Source: 4572-123 sp002084545
GTDB lineage: Bacteria > Desulfobacterota > Desulfobacteria > Desulfobacterales > 4572-123
Direction of reading: 5' to 3'
DNA length: 64,000 bases
Assembly: GCA_029939715.1 (NCBI GenBank)
Contig: JAOZSJ010000001.1
Span: 48,164 to 112,163 of the forward strand
This document shows positions 51,492 through 59,393 of this stretch, one piece after another. The position numbers and the translations under genes are program-made. Position 1 is the first letter of the stretch. Every line of letters begins with the position of its first letter. The notes under the pieces are model-generated. The model did no database searches, was not told the DNA's origin, and saw nothing but the letters and a program-made list of their open reading frames with translations.

Positions 51492-52178
51492 ATGTTAAAT
51501 CACGAGCGTGAAAAAAAGCAGTTTAAAAAGCTGTTTAAGGATGAACGTATTGATAATTTTGATACCCGCTTCAAAATTCTCGAGACTTTTTTAAGTACCG
51601 AGAACCATGTAACCGTCGGCGAGCTTGCGCAATTGCTTGAAAAGGAGGGTCACAAACTGGAGCAGGACTTTATCGATGACACTCTGAAACTCATGTGCCG
51701 TTTCGGTTTTGCTCAGATAAGAACCTTCAACAATGGAAACACGAGATATGAACACCGTCACCTGGGCCAGCATCATGATCACATGATCTGCACCAAATGT
51801 AACAAAATTGTTGAATTCACGAATGAACAACTTGAAAATCTCCAGGTACAAATCGCATCTTCCCATGGATTTCACATACTCCAGCACAAAATGGAGATTT
51901 ACGGTATCTGCTCCAAGTGTTTAAACAAACGCAGTAAAATAATTTCGCTGGTTATGGCCAAGCAGGGAGAACACCTTATCATTAAAGAGTATTCCGGTGG
52001 AAAAACAGCACGGATGCGGCTTTTAAGCATGGGGTTGCGGATCGGGGACGAAATAGAAGTCATAACCAATATCGGCCAGGGCCAGATGGTTGTTGCAACC
52101 GACTTTAACCGGCTTGTCATTGGACGCGGACTTGCAATGAAAATCATGGCACAACCTGTCCCAAAAGGTACCAAGTGA
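51492..52178 (+). CDS. Fur-family regulator fused to a FeoA domain
   Basis: 228 aa. Residues about 15-145 are a ferric-uptake-regulator fold: a winged helix (LKLMCRFGFAQIR), HHDHMICTKCNKIVEF, and a second Cys pair in GICSKCLNK, consistent with structural zinc. Residues about 152-226 are a FeoA/SH3-like domain (HLIIKEYSGGKTARMRLLSMGLRIGDEIEV in pieces, RGLAMKIMAQPV). It starts the operon fur-feoA-feoB. SH3/FeoA fusions are usual in DtxR-type regulators but uncommon on Fur. It probably senses iron and may also interact with FeoB. Confidence 0.9.
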   Translation: MLNHEREKKQFKKLFKDERIDNFDTRFKILETFLSTENHVTVGELAQLLEKEGHKLEQDFIDDTLKLMCRFGFAQIRTFNNGNTRYEHRHLGQHHDHMICTKCNKIVEFTNEQLENLQVQIASSHGFHILQHKMEIYGICSKCLNKRSKIISLVMAKQGEHLIIKEYSGGKTARMRLLSMGLRIGDEIEVITNIGQGQMVVATDFNRLVIGRGLAMKIMAQPVPKGTK

Positions 52179-52217
52179 AATAAAAAGCCAGACTATAACA
52201 AAGAGAAAAGTCGAATC

Positions 52218-52445
52218 ATGCAATTAAGCGATATAAAAGAAGGCGGCAGTGCCATCATAGATCATGTCGGCGGCAGTGCCGCCCTGAGAAGAAGAATTCA
52301 TGAAATGGGCATTATCAAAGGCTCGCAAATATATGTTGAAAAATATGCCCCCCTGCGAGACCCCATCGAACTGATTGTCAAGGGCTACCATATATCCATG
52401 CGGGTTGAAGAAGCACAGCAGATATCCGTAAAAACAGTAGATTAG
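52218..52445 (+). CDS. feoA: Ferrous iron transport protein FeoA
   Basis: 75 aa SH3-like protein that assists FeoB. Seen: GGSAIIDHVGGSAALRRRIHEMGIIKGSQIYVEKYAPLRDPIELIVKGYHISMRVEEAQQI (read in pieces), the standard FeoA pattern. It lies between the Fur-FeoA fusion (39-bp gap) and feoB (9-bp gap). Confidence 0.93.
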   Translation: MQLSDIKEGGSAIIDHVGGSAALRRRIHEMGIIKGSQIYVEKYAPLRDPIELIVKGYHISMRVEEAQQISVKTVD

Positions 52446-52454
52446 GATAAAACC

Positions 52455-54638
52455 ATGCAGGTCAAGCAACTGACGATAGCTCTTGCCGGCAATCCCAATT
52501 CAGGCAAAACAACCATATTCAACATCCTGACTGGAACCCGCCAGAAAGTCGGCAACTGGCCGGGTGTAACCGTTGAAAAAAAAGAAGGTACGACCCATAA
52601 ATTCAATCGTGAACTAAAAATAATCGACCTTCCGGGAACCTACAGCCTGACTCCCTTCTCCATTGAAGAAATCGTGGCCCGTGACTTTATACTCGAAGAA
52701 TGTCCGGATGTAGTCATCGACATTATCGATGCTTCCAATCTGGAGCGCAGCCTGTACCTGGCAACACAGCTCAGGGAGATCGACTGCAAAGTGATGTTTG
52801 CCCTTAACATGGCTGATATGGCCCGCAACCGCGGTATTAAAATTGATGGTGACAAGCTTTCCGAACTACTCGATCTGCCGGTTGTATTTACCGTTGGCAA
52901 TAAAAACAAAAATATTGACGATCTGCTTGAAAAAGCAATTGAACTGGCGGAGTCAGACCACGATATTATCCAGCACCGACGGGTACAATACAACAATGAC
53001 ACCGAAAAGTCGATCGCGCTTCTGCAGTCATTTATCGAAGATCAGACCCGGGGCCAACTGACCTACAATTCCCGTTGGACCGCCATCAAACTGATTGAAG
53101 ATGACCGGATCGTCAAAGACCGTATTCTGCGGCAGTTCGGCGCCGGGGGGGAAGAGATCATCAGCCGGGCCGAGACCCAGCGCAAAATCCTGACGGGGCG
53201 ATTTAATGATGACCCGGAAATCCTCATGACCGATGAACGATACGGATTTATCGCAGGCATCATAAAGGAGGTGCACACCACCTCAACCAGGCAGAGAGTC
53301 GACCTTTCCCGCAACCTCGATCTTGTGCTGACCAACCGGTTTATCGGCTTTCCGATTTTCCTGTTTCTGATCTGGAGCATGTTCCAGATCACTTTTTCTC
53401 TCGGGGCCTATCCCATGGGCTGGATTGAAAACGGCATCCTGATTTTTTCAAGTCTCCTTGACAGCCTGTTGCCATCCGGCATTTTGAAGGACCTGCTTCT
53501 CGACGGAATTATCGCCGGCGTTGGAAGTGTTATTATTTTCCTGCCCAACATATTGATACTGTTTTTTTGCATAGCACTTTTTGAAGACACGGGCTATATG
53601 TCGCGGGCCGCATTTCTGATGGACAAGATCATGCACCTCATCGGGCTGCACGGCAAATCTTTCATCCCCATGCTGATGGGATTCGGATGCAGTGTCCCGG
53701 CTATAATGGCGACCAGAACCCTTGAAAGCGAAAAAGATCGTATTCTGACAATATTAATCACCCCTTTTATGTCCTGCTCCGCACGACTTCCCATCTATAT
53801 TGTTTTTGCCGGAGCCTTTTTTGCCGAACAGGCCGGCACGGTCATCTTCTCAATTTATCTGGCCGGAATTGTCATTGCAATTATCAGCGGGCGCATGTTC
53901 CGTTCCACCCTCCTGCGAGGGGCCGATGCTCCGTTTGTGATGGAGCTTCCTCCATACCGTGTTCCCATGGTAAAAAGCCTGTTAATCCATATGTGGGACC
54001 GCAGCAAAATGTTTTTAAAAAAAATGGGCGGCATTATCCTCGTCGGTTCCATTATCATATGGACGCTTTCCTCCTTTCCGGCAGATATCGACTATTCACA
54101 GGATTATACAGCCAATATTGCCGGTATAAGGGCCGAATATGATCAGCAGCTTGCAGTTGAATCACCGCAGCAAAAAACCATCCTGGAAAAGGAGCGCGAC
54201 ACTGTCGTTGCCGACCTGGAACGCGCCAGGAAGGCTGAAAAAGTCGAAAAATCCTACATGGGACAAATTGGGAAGGTTCTGGCACCGGTATTCGCGCCCA
54301 TTGGAATCGACTGGCGCGGAGGAATTGCACTTCTCACCGGATTTGTGGCCAAGGAGATCGTAGTCAGCACCCTTGGTGTATTATATGCCACCGGAGACAA
54401 TGATGAGCCCGACGCCCTCGGCAAGGTTCTGAAGTCCTCCGGAATGACCGGCATGGGGGCATTGTCCATGATGGTTTTCGTACTGCTCTATATTCCCTGC
54501 CTGGCAACGGTCGCGACCATCAAAAAAGAAACCGGGTCATCAAAATGGATGCTTTTCAGCATCTGCTACAGTACCGGCCTTGCATGGGCCCTGTCCTTCC
54601 TGGTTTATCACGGCGGCCGGTTGATGGGATTCAGTTGA
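52455..54638 (+). CDS. feoB: Ferrous iron transporter FeoB
   Basis: GTP-dependent inner-membrane Fe(II) importer. 727 aa. Seen: the G domain with G1 GNPNSGKTT, the switch NWPGVTVEKKEG, G3 DLPGTYSL and G4 ALNMAD; two Gate/Nucleoside-recognition blocks (MLMGFGCSVPAIMATR, LTGFVAKEIVVSTLGVLY); and about ten hydrophobic helices. Between helices near residues 545-600 is a charged coiled-coil insertion (AEYDQQLAVESPQQKTILEKERD in part) that lengthens the loop. It fits anaerobic growth, where Fe(II) is the main iron form. Its 3' end is 19 bp from the end of the convergent M48 gene. Confidence 0.95.
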   Translation: MQVKQLTIALAGNPNSGKTTIFNILTGTRQKVGNWPGVTVEKKEGTTHKFNRELKIIDLPGTYSLTPFSIEEIVARDFILEECPDVVIDIIDASNLERSLYLATQLREIDCKVMFALNMADMARNRGIKIDGDKLSELLDLPVVFTVGNKNKNIDDLLEKAIELAESDHDIIQHRRVQYNNDTEKSIALLQSFIEDQTRGQLTYNSRWTAIKLIEDDRIVKDRILRQFGAGGEEIISRAETQRKILTGRFNDDPEILMTDERYGFIAGIIKEVHTTSTRQRVDLSRNLDLVLTNRFIGFPIFLFLIWSMFQITFSLGAYPMGWIENGILIFSSLLDSLLPSGILKDLLLDGIIAGVGSVIIFLPNILILFFCIALFEDTGYMSRAAFLMDKIMHLIGLHGKSFIPMLMGFGCSVPAIMATRTLESEKDRILTILITPFMSCSARLPIYIVFAGAFFAEQAGTVIFSIYLAGIVIAIISGRMFRSTLLRGADAPFVMELPPYRVPMVKSLLIHMWDRSKMFLKKMGGIILVGSIIIWTLSSFPADIDYSQDYTANIAGIRAEYDQQLAVESPQQKTILEKERDTVVADLERARKAEKVEKSYMGQIGKVLAPVFAPIGIDWRGGIALLTGFVAKEIVVSTLGVLYATGDNDEPDALGKVLKSSGMTGMGALSMMVFVLLYIPCLATVATIKKETGSSKWMLFSICYSTGLAWALSFLVYHGGRLMGFS

Positions 54639-54656
54639 AAACCCGGTCCTTCCGGG
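54637..54656 (-). terminator. Weak terminator for the M48 lipoprotein gene
   Basis: On the minus strand, CCCGG (54656-54652), a 5-nt loop, CCGGG (54646-54642), then four T. It lies directly after the frame-corrected stop of the M48 gene (54658-54660). Confidence 0.45.
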
Positions 54657-54657
54657 A

Positions 54658-54805
54658 TCATGACTGCGGTTTGATATACCCCCACTCCACAAGACGCTGG
54701 TAGGCATGGCGGGCCTGGGACCCCTGATTGACGATCTTCAGGTAGCGGTAATAATTCTCAGCCGAGGGCTCTATTTTCGCCATTCCCTCCAGGGCCAGTC
54801 CTTTA
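54658..54805 (-). other. Out-of-frame C-terminal remainder of the M48 gene
   Basis: Reading one frame over from about 54805 gives KGLALEGMAKIEPSAENYYR and continues LKIVNQGSQ...LVEWGYIKPQS to TGA (54660-54658), a natural end for this TPR tail. The junction lies in a TTTTTTAAA run (54803-54812 on the other strand), typical of an indel error or a recent frameshift. Confidence 0.8.
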
Positions 54806-55997
54806 AAAAATATACTGTTGGGATACCCGGCAGCAGCCTTTCATATTCGGCAAACTCTTCCAATGCCGCCTCATATTTTTTCCTGCGGATCATGGCATAT
54901 CCCAGAATGTGACAGGCCTGGGCTTCCCGGGGATATATTTTCCGGGCTTTTTCAGCATACCTGAGTGCTTTGACATTATTTTTGAGAACCAGTTGGCATT
55001 TGGCCATCATTATCAGACCGGCATAGTCTAAAGGTGCTTTTTTCAATGCAGTGTCAAAAAAGGCCTTCGCCGCTTCATATTTCCGGCCGCCCATCTCTTT
55101 TTCTCCCTTCTGCAGATCCTCTATGGCGCCTTTGATTTTTCTGAGCCCGGCCGTATTATCCATATATCGTTCCCGATATACCGGATATTTTCCAGCCGCC
55201 TCATATTGACGCTTTGCCGACTTCACAGCCTGGTTGTAGCGTTCGATACTCATGGGATGGGTAGCAAACAGCAGTTCGGCGGCACTTGTCTTGCGATGCG
55301 CCATGTTGTTCAGCATTCCCATCAGTCCCACGAAACCGCCTGTTCCGTAACCGGTCTGCACCATATATTCCATTCCAAGTGCATCGGCCTCCCGCTCATT
55401 GTCGCGGCTGTATGAGGCCAGCAAAGCCCCGGTGCCGATCATTCCCAGACTGGACGCAAGCTTTCCAAGGGAGGCGCTCCTTGATCCGGCATACATGCTG
55501 ACACCGCCCACAAGGGCCTGCGTCATCATACCCATGGACATCTGCCGAGCCGTATGCCGTGCGTTGACATGTCCCATCTCATGACCGAGCAGTGCGGCAA
55601 GCTCCGCCTCGCTTTGAAGTTTTAAAAGAATGCCCCTTGTGGCGGCAATGCTTCCTCCGGGAAAAGCGTATGCATTGATATAGGTTGCATTAACTCCCCT
55701 GAAGGAATAAGGCATATACGGCCGGTGCGTATTACCGGCCATTTTCAGCCCGACCCCTTGAATATAATTATTAAGTCCGGCATCCTGAAGCGGACCGTAA
55801 TCCGCTGAAAACTGGTGCGGTGAATTTTTTTTATCGATCTGAATTTCCGAATCTTCGGAAACCAGCATAAACTGGGAACGGCCTGTAACCGGGTTGGCTG
55901 CACAGCCGATTGTAAATCCCACTGCCGACATTGAAGCAACCCATAATAATTCCCTCCGGGTCAATTCGGGCTCTGTTTGTCTGAAAATTTTTCCCAT
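54771..55997 (-). CDS. M48 metalloprotease, predicted Tat-type lipoprotein, TPR tail (frameshifted 3' end)
   Basis: 408 aa as read, from ATG 55997 (AAGGAGG 5 nt upstream). N-terminus TRRELLWVASMSAVGFTIGC has a twin-arginine pair and a lipobox-like TIGC, suggesting an exported lipoprotein. Zinc protease motifs: LLGHEMGHVNARH (about residue 140) and NEREADALGMEYM (about 200). The C-terminal third has TPR-like helices (KYEAALEEFAEYE). This is the BepA/LoiP-like outer-membrane quality-control group. The frame ends abruptly in FLKDWPWREWRK; the next frame continues the TPR to 54658, so one base seems missing near 54801-54812. Confidence 0.88.
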   Translation of the reverse strand: MGKIFRQTEPELTRRELLWVASMSAVGFTIGCAANPVTGRSQFMLVSEDSEIQIDKKNSPHQFSADYGPLQDAGLNNYIQGVGLKMAGNTHRPYMPYSFRGVNATYINAYAFPGGSIAATRGILLKLQSEAELAALLGHEMGHVNARHTARQMSMGMMTQALVGGVSMYAGSRSASLGKLASSLGMIGTGALLASYSRDNEREADALGMEYMVQTGYGTGGFVGLMGMLNNMAHRKTSAAELLFATHPMSIERYNQAVKSAKRQYEAAGKYPVYRERYMDNTAGLRKIKGAIEDLQKGEKEMGGRKYEAAKAFFDTALKKAPLDYAGLIMMAKCQLVLKNNVKALRYAEKARKIYPREAQACHILGYAMIRRKKYEAALEEFAEYERLLPGIPTVYFLKDWPWREWRK

Positions 55998-56191
55998 GCC
56001 ATCCTCCTTATCCGGCAGCTTCTGATATAATTCATTATAATCAAACTTAAACAAAAAAAACAAGCCGGATCAAAAAATAGTCCGGATACAGGGCATATAA
56101 AGACCTTTTTGTAAATCAGTTGCATTTTATTTATTGCATGTTTATTATTCCGGGATTGACCGAACAGCCCTAAAAACCGGAACCTGAAACC

Positions 56192-56310
56192 ATGCTTGAA
56201 GCACTTCAACTTGAATTCACGCGCAACGCCCTCATGGCCGGGTTGCCGCCCAGCCTCATCCGCAGGGTGACCGACACGCTGGTCGTCGTCAACAGGATCT
56301 TTTACCACCG
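56192..56310 (+). pseudogene. Fossil 5' fragment of a metal ABC transporter permease (ZnuB-like)
   Basis: About 40 codons read MLEALQLEFTRNALMAGLPP, then TLVVVNRIF. Family members begin MLEALQxEFMRNALMAGLLAS followed after about ten residues by GTLVVVNRxVF, so the match is positional as well as in sequence. The middle (SLIRRVTD) and everything after NRIF are degraded. No further permease, ATPase or binding-protein gene is nearby. The frame happens to stay open into the YidD-like gene. Confidence 0.6.
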
Positions 56311-56320
56311 GGCAGGGACC

Positions 56321-56764
56321 ATGATTCAGCTCTTTTGCATATTGCTGCTGATGCCGCTGTTTTTTACCGCCTGCACCACCTTGCCGCGGGCTTCCCAGGA
56401 TATTTCCGAAAAAAATTCAAACTTTGAATCTCTGCTGCTTGACTTTTACAAAGGTCCGTTGAACCATCTTAACGGTGTCAGGAGAGGTGAGTGCCCCATG
56501 TACCCCTCCTGCTCCCGATACTGCGATGAGAGTCTGAGAAAACATGGTTTTTTAATCGGCTGGATGATGACCTGTGATCGTTTGATGCGATGCGGCAGAA
56601 ATGAAATTGCCCTGGCACCAAAGATCAATATCAACGGCAAAATAAAATGCCATGATCCGGTAATCGAAAACGACTGGTGGTGGTACGATGCTCGGGATCG
56701 GTTCACCGGCGGCAGGGCGGAGATAAAAAAAGGTCCCCTCACCGGCAGGGAGGGGACCCCGTAA
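56321..56764 (+). CDS. YidD-domain lipoprotein
   Basis: 147 aa from ATG 56321, chosen because a lipoprotein signal begins there: MIQLFCILLLMPLFFTAC with lipobox FTAC. The following region matches YidD (membrane-insertion efficiency factor) in pattern: LLDFYKGPLNHLNGVRRGECPMYPSCSRYCDESLRKHG (in pieces) and GWMMTCDRLMRCGRNE. Ordinary YidD is a short cytoplasmic-side protein beside yidC and rnpA; here it is alone, exported and lipid-anchored, so its role is probably different. The 3' end carries the terminator of the convergent aminomutase gene. Confidence 0.8.
   Translation: MIQLFCILLLMPLFFTACTTLPRASQDISEKNSNFESLLLDFYKGPLNHLNGVRRGECPMYPSCSRYCDESLRKHGFLIGWMMTCDRLMRCGRNEIALAPKININGKIKCHDPVIENDWWWYDARDRFTGGRAEIKKGPLTGREGTP
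56725..56758 (-). terminator. Terminator of the KamA-like gene, inside the yidD-like 3' end
   Basis: On the minus strand: GGTCCCCTC (56758-56750), a 9-nt loop, GAGGGGACC (56740-56732), then seven T (56731-56725). On the plus strand no T run follows, so it acts only for the minus gene. Confidence 0.8.
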
Positions 56765-56780
56765 AACCATAAGTTAACAA

Positions 56781-57854
56781 TTATTCAGGCATATTGGGCC
56801 AAAGCGTGGTTTTACCCTGGTAATTCTTCAGAGTATACTCTTTTTCATTTTTATCGACAATATAATAATCCGGCATGAGCGGAATTTTGCCGATATTGGT
56901 GGCAATAACATACATGGGCTGGGCCAGCCCGGTGGTATGACCGCGAATTGCGTCCCGGATAAGCTCCGCTCCCTTTTCCACGGTAGTGCGGAAGTGGTCG
57001 ATACCCGGTGCCGGTTCACAGTAAAACACATAGTAAGGGCGAATACGAACCGTCAGAAGCTTTTGATGCAGGGCCTTAAACGACTCGGTATCATCGTTGA
57101 TGCCTTTCAGCAAAACAGCCTGGTTACCCACATTGACACCGCAGCTCAGCAGATCATATACGGCCTTGGCCGTGTGCTCGGTAATTTCATTGGCATGATT
57201 ACACTGGGTATTGATCCATATCGGGACTTTGTGATAACCGCTCAGAACTTTTTTCAGCCCCGGGGTAATACGGTGAGGCAGCACAATCGGGGTGCGGGTA
57301 CCAAATCTTATCATCTGGATATGCGGAATTTCCCGCAGCTTGCGAATCAGATAGTCGATTTTATCATCGGAAAGGATAAAAGGATCACCCCCGGTAATCA
57401 GGACATCCCTGATCTCCTCATGTTCCGTGATCCACTGCAGCCCCTCTTCCACGTCCATGCGAAGCTTCAAATCACGATCCACCACCACTTCTTTTCGAAA
57501 GCAGTGCCGGCAGTAATTGGCGCATACATCGGTTACCGTAAAGGCAATGCGATCTATGTACTGGCGGGCGATGCTGTCGGGCCTGACTTCGTCAGTAGCA
57601 CGATTTTCTTTCCATATCAGGTAATTAGGCATCCCGAACTTATTTTCTTTTTCCTTCATGGAAGGAACGACCTGCTTTCGAACCGGACAGTCCGGGTCAT
57701 CTTTTTTCATCAATCCCGCGAAATAAGGGGTAGTCCCCCACTTTGTATTCAGCGTAGTGACGGCGTTTTCTTCTTCCGGGGTCAGGTTGATAAATTCCTT
57801 GAGCCTTTCAAGCGTATTCACACTGTTTTGCAGTTGTTCCACCCAGGTTTCCAT
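56781..57854 (-). CDS. KamA-family radical SAM aminomutase, probably not lysine-specific
   Basis: 357 aa; ATG 57854 after AAAGGAGG. Family members move an amino group from C2 to C3 using a [4Fe-4S] cluster, S-adenosylmethionine and PLP. Seen: the cluster motif C111-x3-C115-x2-C118 (CANYCRHC), VLITGGDPFIL, and the PLP lysine region IGKIPLMPDYY (K323). In lysine 2,3-aminomutase two Asp (293 and 330 in the clostridial enzyme) bind the lysine side chain. The matching places here read CEP (Glu280) and ATN (319-320), so the pocket differs. Upstream is an unusual glutamine synthetase homologue (59 bp). EpmB-type or glutamate/arginine aminomutase activity are alternatives. Confidence 0.85.
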   Translation of the reverse strand: METWVEQLQNSVNTLERLKEFINLTPEEENAVTTLNTKWGTTPYFAGLMKKDDPDCPVRKQVVPSMKEKENKFGMPNYLIWKENRATDEVRPDSIARQYIDRIAFTVTDVCANYCRHCFRKEVVVDRDLKLRMDVEEGLQWITEHEEIRDVLITGGDPFILSDDKIDYLIRKLREIPHIQMIRFGTRTPIVLPHRITPGLKKVLSGYHKVPIWINTQCNHANEITEHTAKAVYDLLSCGVNVGNQAVLLKGINDDTESFKALHQKLLTVRIRPYYVFYCEPAPGIDHFRTTVEKGAELIRDAIRGHTTGLAQPMYVIATNIGKIPLMPDYYIVDKNEKEYTLKNYQGKTTLWPNMPE

Positions 57855-57913
57855 ATAAATTCCTCCTTTATATTACTCTGAAAATCAAACACAAAAATAC
57901 AAAATACAGGCGA

Positions 57914-59224
57914 CTAAGAATCCAGATAGTTGTTCAATTCTCTGGGGGTCACATGAGTCCGATGTCCTTCCCAGTCATCGATTTTCAACTTCATGTAATT
58001 CGTATAAAGACTCTCTCCCAGGATCTGTTTTAAAAACTGGCCTTTCTCGGCTTCGACCAGGGCTTCGTAAAGCGATCTGGGTAAAAACCGTTTGTCGAAT
58101 ACACGTGTTTTGAAATTTTTATTATACGTACTGCCGACATCGGGGCGGCCGCAGTCAAGCTCCTCTTTGATACCCTGGAGTCCCATGGCAATTAAAGTGG
58201 CCATCTGCAGATAAACATTACCTGCCGGATCAGGACTTCTCAGTTCGATTCTTGTATTCTCGGGACTGTTCGAATAGGGTATCCGCACCATGGAACTTCT
58301 GTTTCTGAATCCCCAGCTTTTAATCATCGGGGCCTCACGCTCCAGCACGTAGGCTTTGTAGGAATTAAAAGTGGACGCCATGATAATGGATGTCTCGCGG
58401 GCATATTTCATGATACCGCCGATAAAATGCAGGGCCGTTTTGCTGATCTGCCCGTTTGCACCGGCGTCATAAAAAAGATTATTGCCCTTCATGTCCAGCA
58501 TGGAAAGGTGGATATGAAATGCATTGCGGTTAAACCCGTCAAAGGGTTTGGGCATGAACGTCGCATGATAGCCGAATTCCTGCGCTACTTTTTTTGTAAC
58601 ATAGTTAAATAATACGGTTCGATCGGCCCCATCAATGGGATCGGTGCAAAGCAGATTGATTTCATGCTGAGACGGCGTAACCTCATGATGGGCCTTTTCA
58701 AACTGAATGCCACATTTTCTTAAAACGCTTATAATCCGGTTCCTTACACTTTCTCCTTTGTCCTGAGGGGTGGCATTAAAATATCCGGCCCGGTCCGAAT
58801 GATCCTTTTTTCCAAATTCATCTCCGGTCAGCAGAAAAAACTCATGCTCCGGTCCAACAATAAATTTAAATCCGTATTCGGTCTCCGCTTCAATAAGCAC
58901 ATCTTCCAGCACGACCCGGGGATCGGCCTTGGCCCGCGTCTCTCTTTCATCATAGATCCGACCAATAAAAAAACCAAGTTTCTCATCATTCAACTCCACT
59001 GTTTTGAAACTTTCTATTGCAGGAAATAAAAGCTTGTCACTATTGTCAACAGTTGCCATCCCAGCAATGGAGCTGCCGTCAAAACCGATGCCGTCTCTTA
59101 CTATCGACTCGATATGTTCACCGTTGACGGGAAGGCTCATCAGCCGACCTCTTAAATCAGTAAAAAAGATTTTGGTTGAATCCGTTTCCTTCAGCTTTTG
59201 TTTAATTTCCCCGATACCCGGCAT
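57914..59224 (-). CDS. Glutamine synthetase homologue with altered substrate pocket
   Basis: 436 aa from ATG 59224 (GGAGG 7 nt upstream). The fold and metal/ATP motifs of GS type I are present: FDGSSIAG, VGPEHEFF (E126, E128), HHEVTPSQHEI, FHIHLS (H237), NRSSMVRIP and RIELRSPDP. The glutamate-binding loop, NGSGMH in GlnA, reads NRNAFH (232-237). The glutamate-contacting Arg of NSYKRLVP reads Ala (A291). No NLY adenylylation motif is present. The substrate is therefore probably not ordinary glutamate. It is paired with the KamA-like gene, suggesting a beta-amino acid is amidated or ligated. A divergent MFS gene follows. Confidence 0.88.
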   Translation of the reverse strand: MPGIGEIKQKLKETDSTKIFFTDLRGRLMSLPVNGEHIESIVRDGIGFDGSSIAGMATVDNSDKLLFPAIESFKTVELNDEKLGFFIGRIYDERETRAKADPRVVLEDVLIEAETEYGFKFIVGPEHEFFLLTGDEFGKKDHSDRAGYFNATPQDKGESVRNRIISVLRKCGIQFEKAHHEVTPSQHEINLLCTDPIDGADRTVLFNYVTKKVAQEFGYHATFMPKPFDGFNRNAFHIHLSMLDMKGNNLFYDAGANGQISKTALHFIGGIMKYARETSIIMASTFNSYKAYVLEREAPMIKSWGFRNRSSMVRIPYSNSPENTRIELRSPDPAGNVYLQMATLIAMGLQGIKEELDCGRPDVGSTYNKNFKTRVFDKRFLPRSLYEALVEAEKGQFLKQILGESLYTNYMKLKIDDWEGHRTHVTPRELNNYLDS

Positions 59225-59324
59225 ATAATTTTTCCTCCATTGTTTTTTAAAACCCACCATTATACAATTGTCACAGATAAAAAATTACCACACAAAAAAT
59301 AAATCTTTATCAGACCCTCGCAAT

Positions 59325-59356
59325 AGCAACGGTTTTTTAAAAAAGCAACGGTTTTT
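59325..59356. repeat. Direct repeat in the GS-like/MFS divergent promoter region
   Basis: AGCAACGGTTTTT occurs at 59325-59337 and again at 59344-59356, a 19-bp period (about two helical turns), between two divergent genes. A regulator-binding pair is possible. Confidence 0.4.
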
Positions 59357-59393
59357 ATCTATTCGAAAAAATTTAATAACAATTTGGAGCGAT

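Noticed and set aside
56937..57881. 314-codon plus-strand frame opposite the KamA-like gene
   Set aside because: It is a mirror frame of a clear radical SAM protein without its own motifs.
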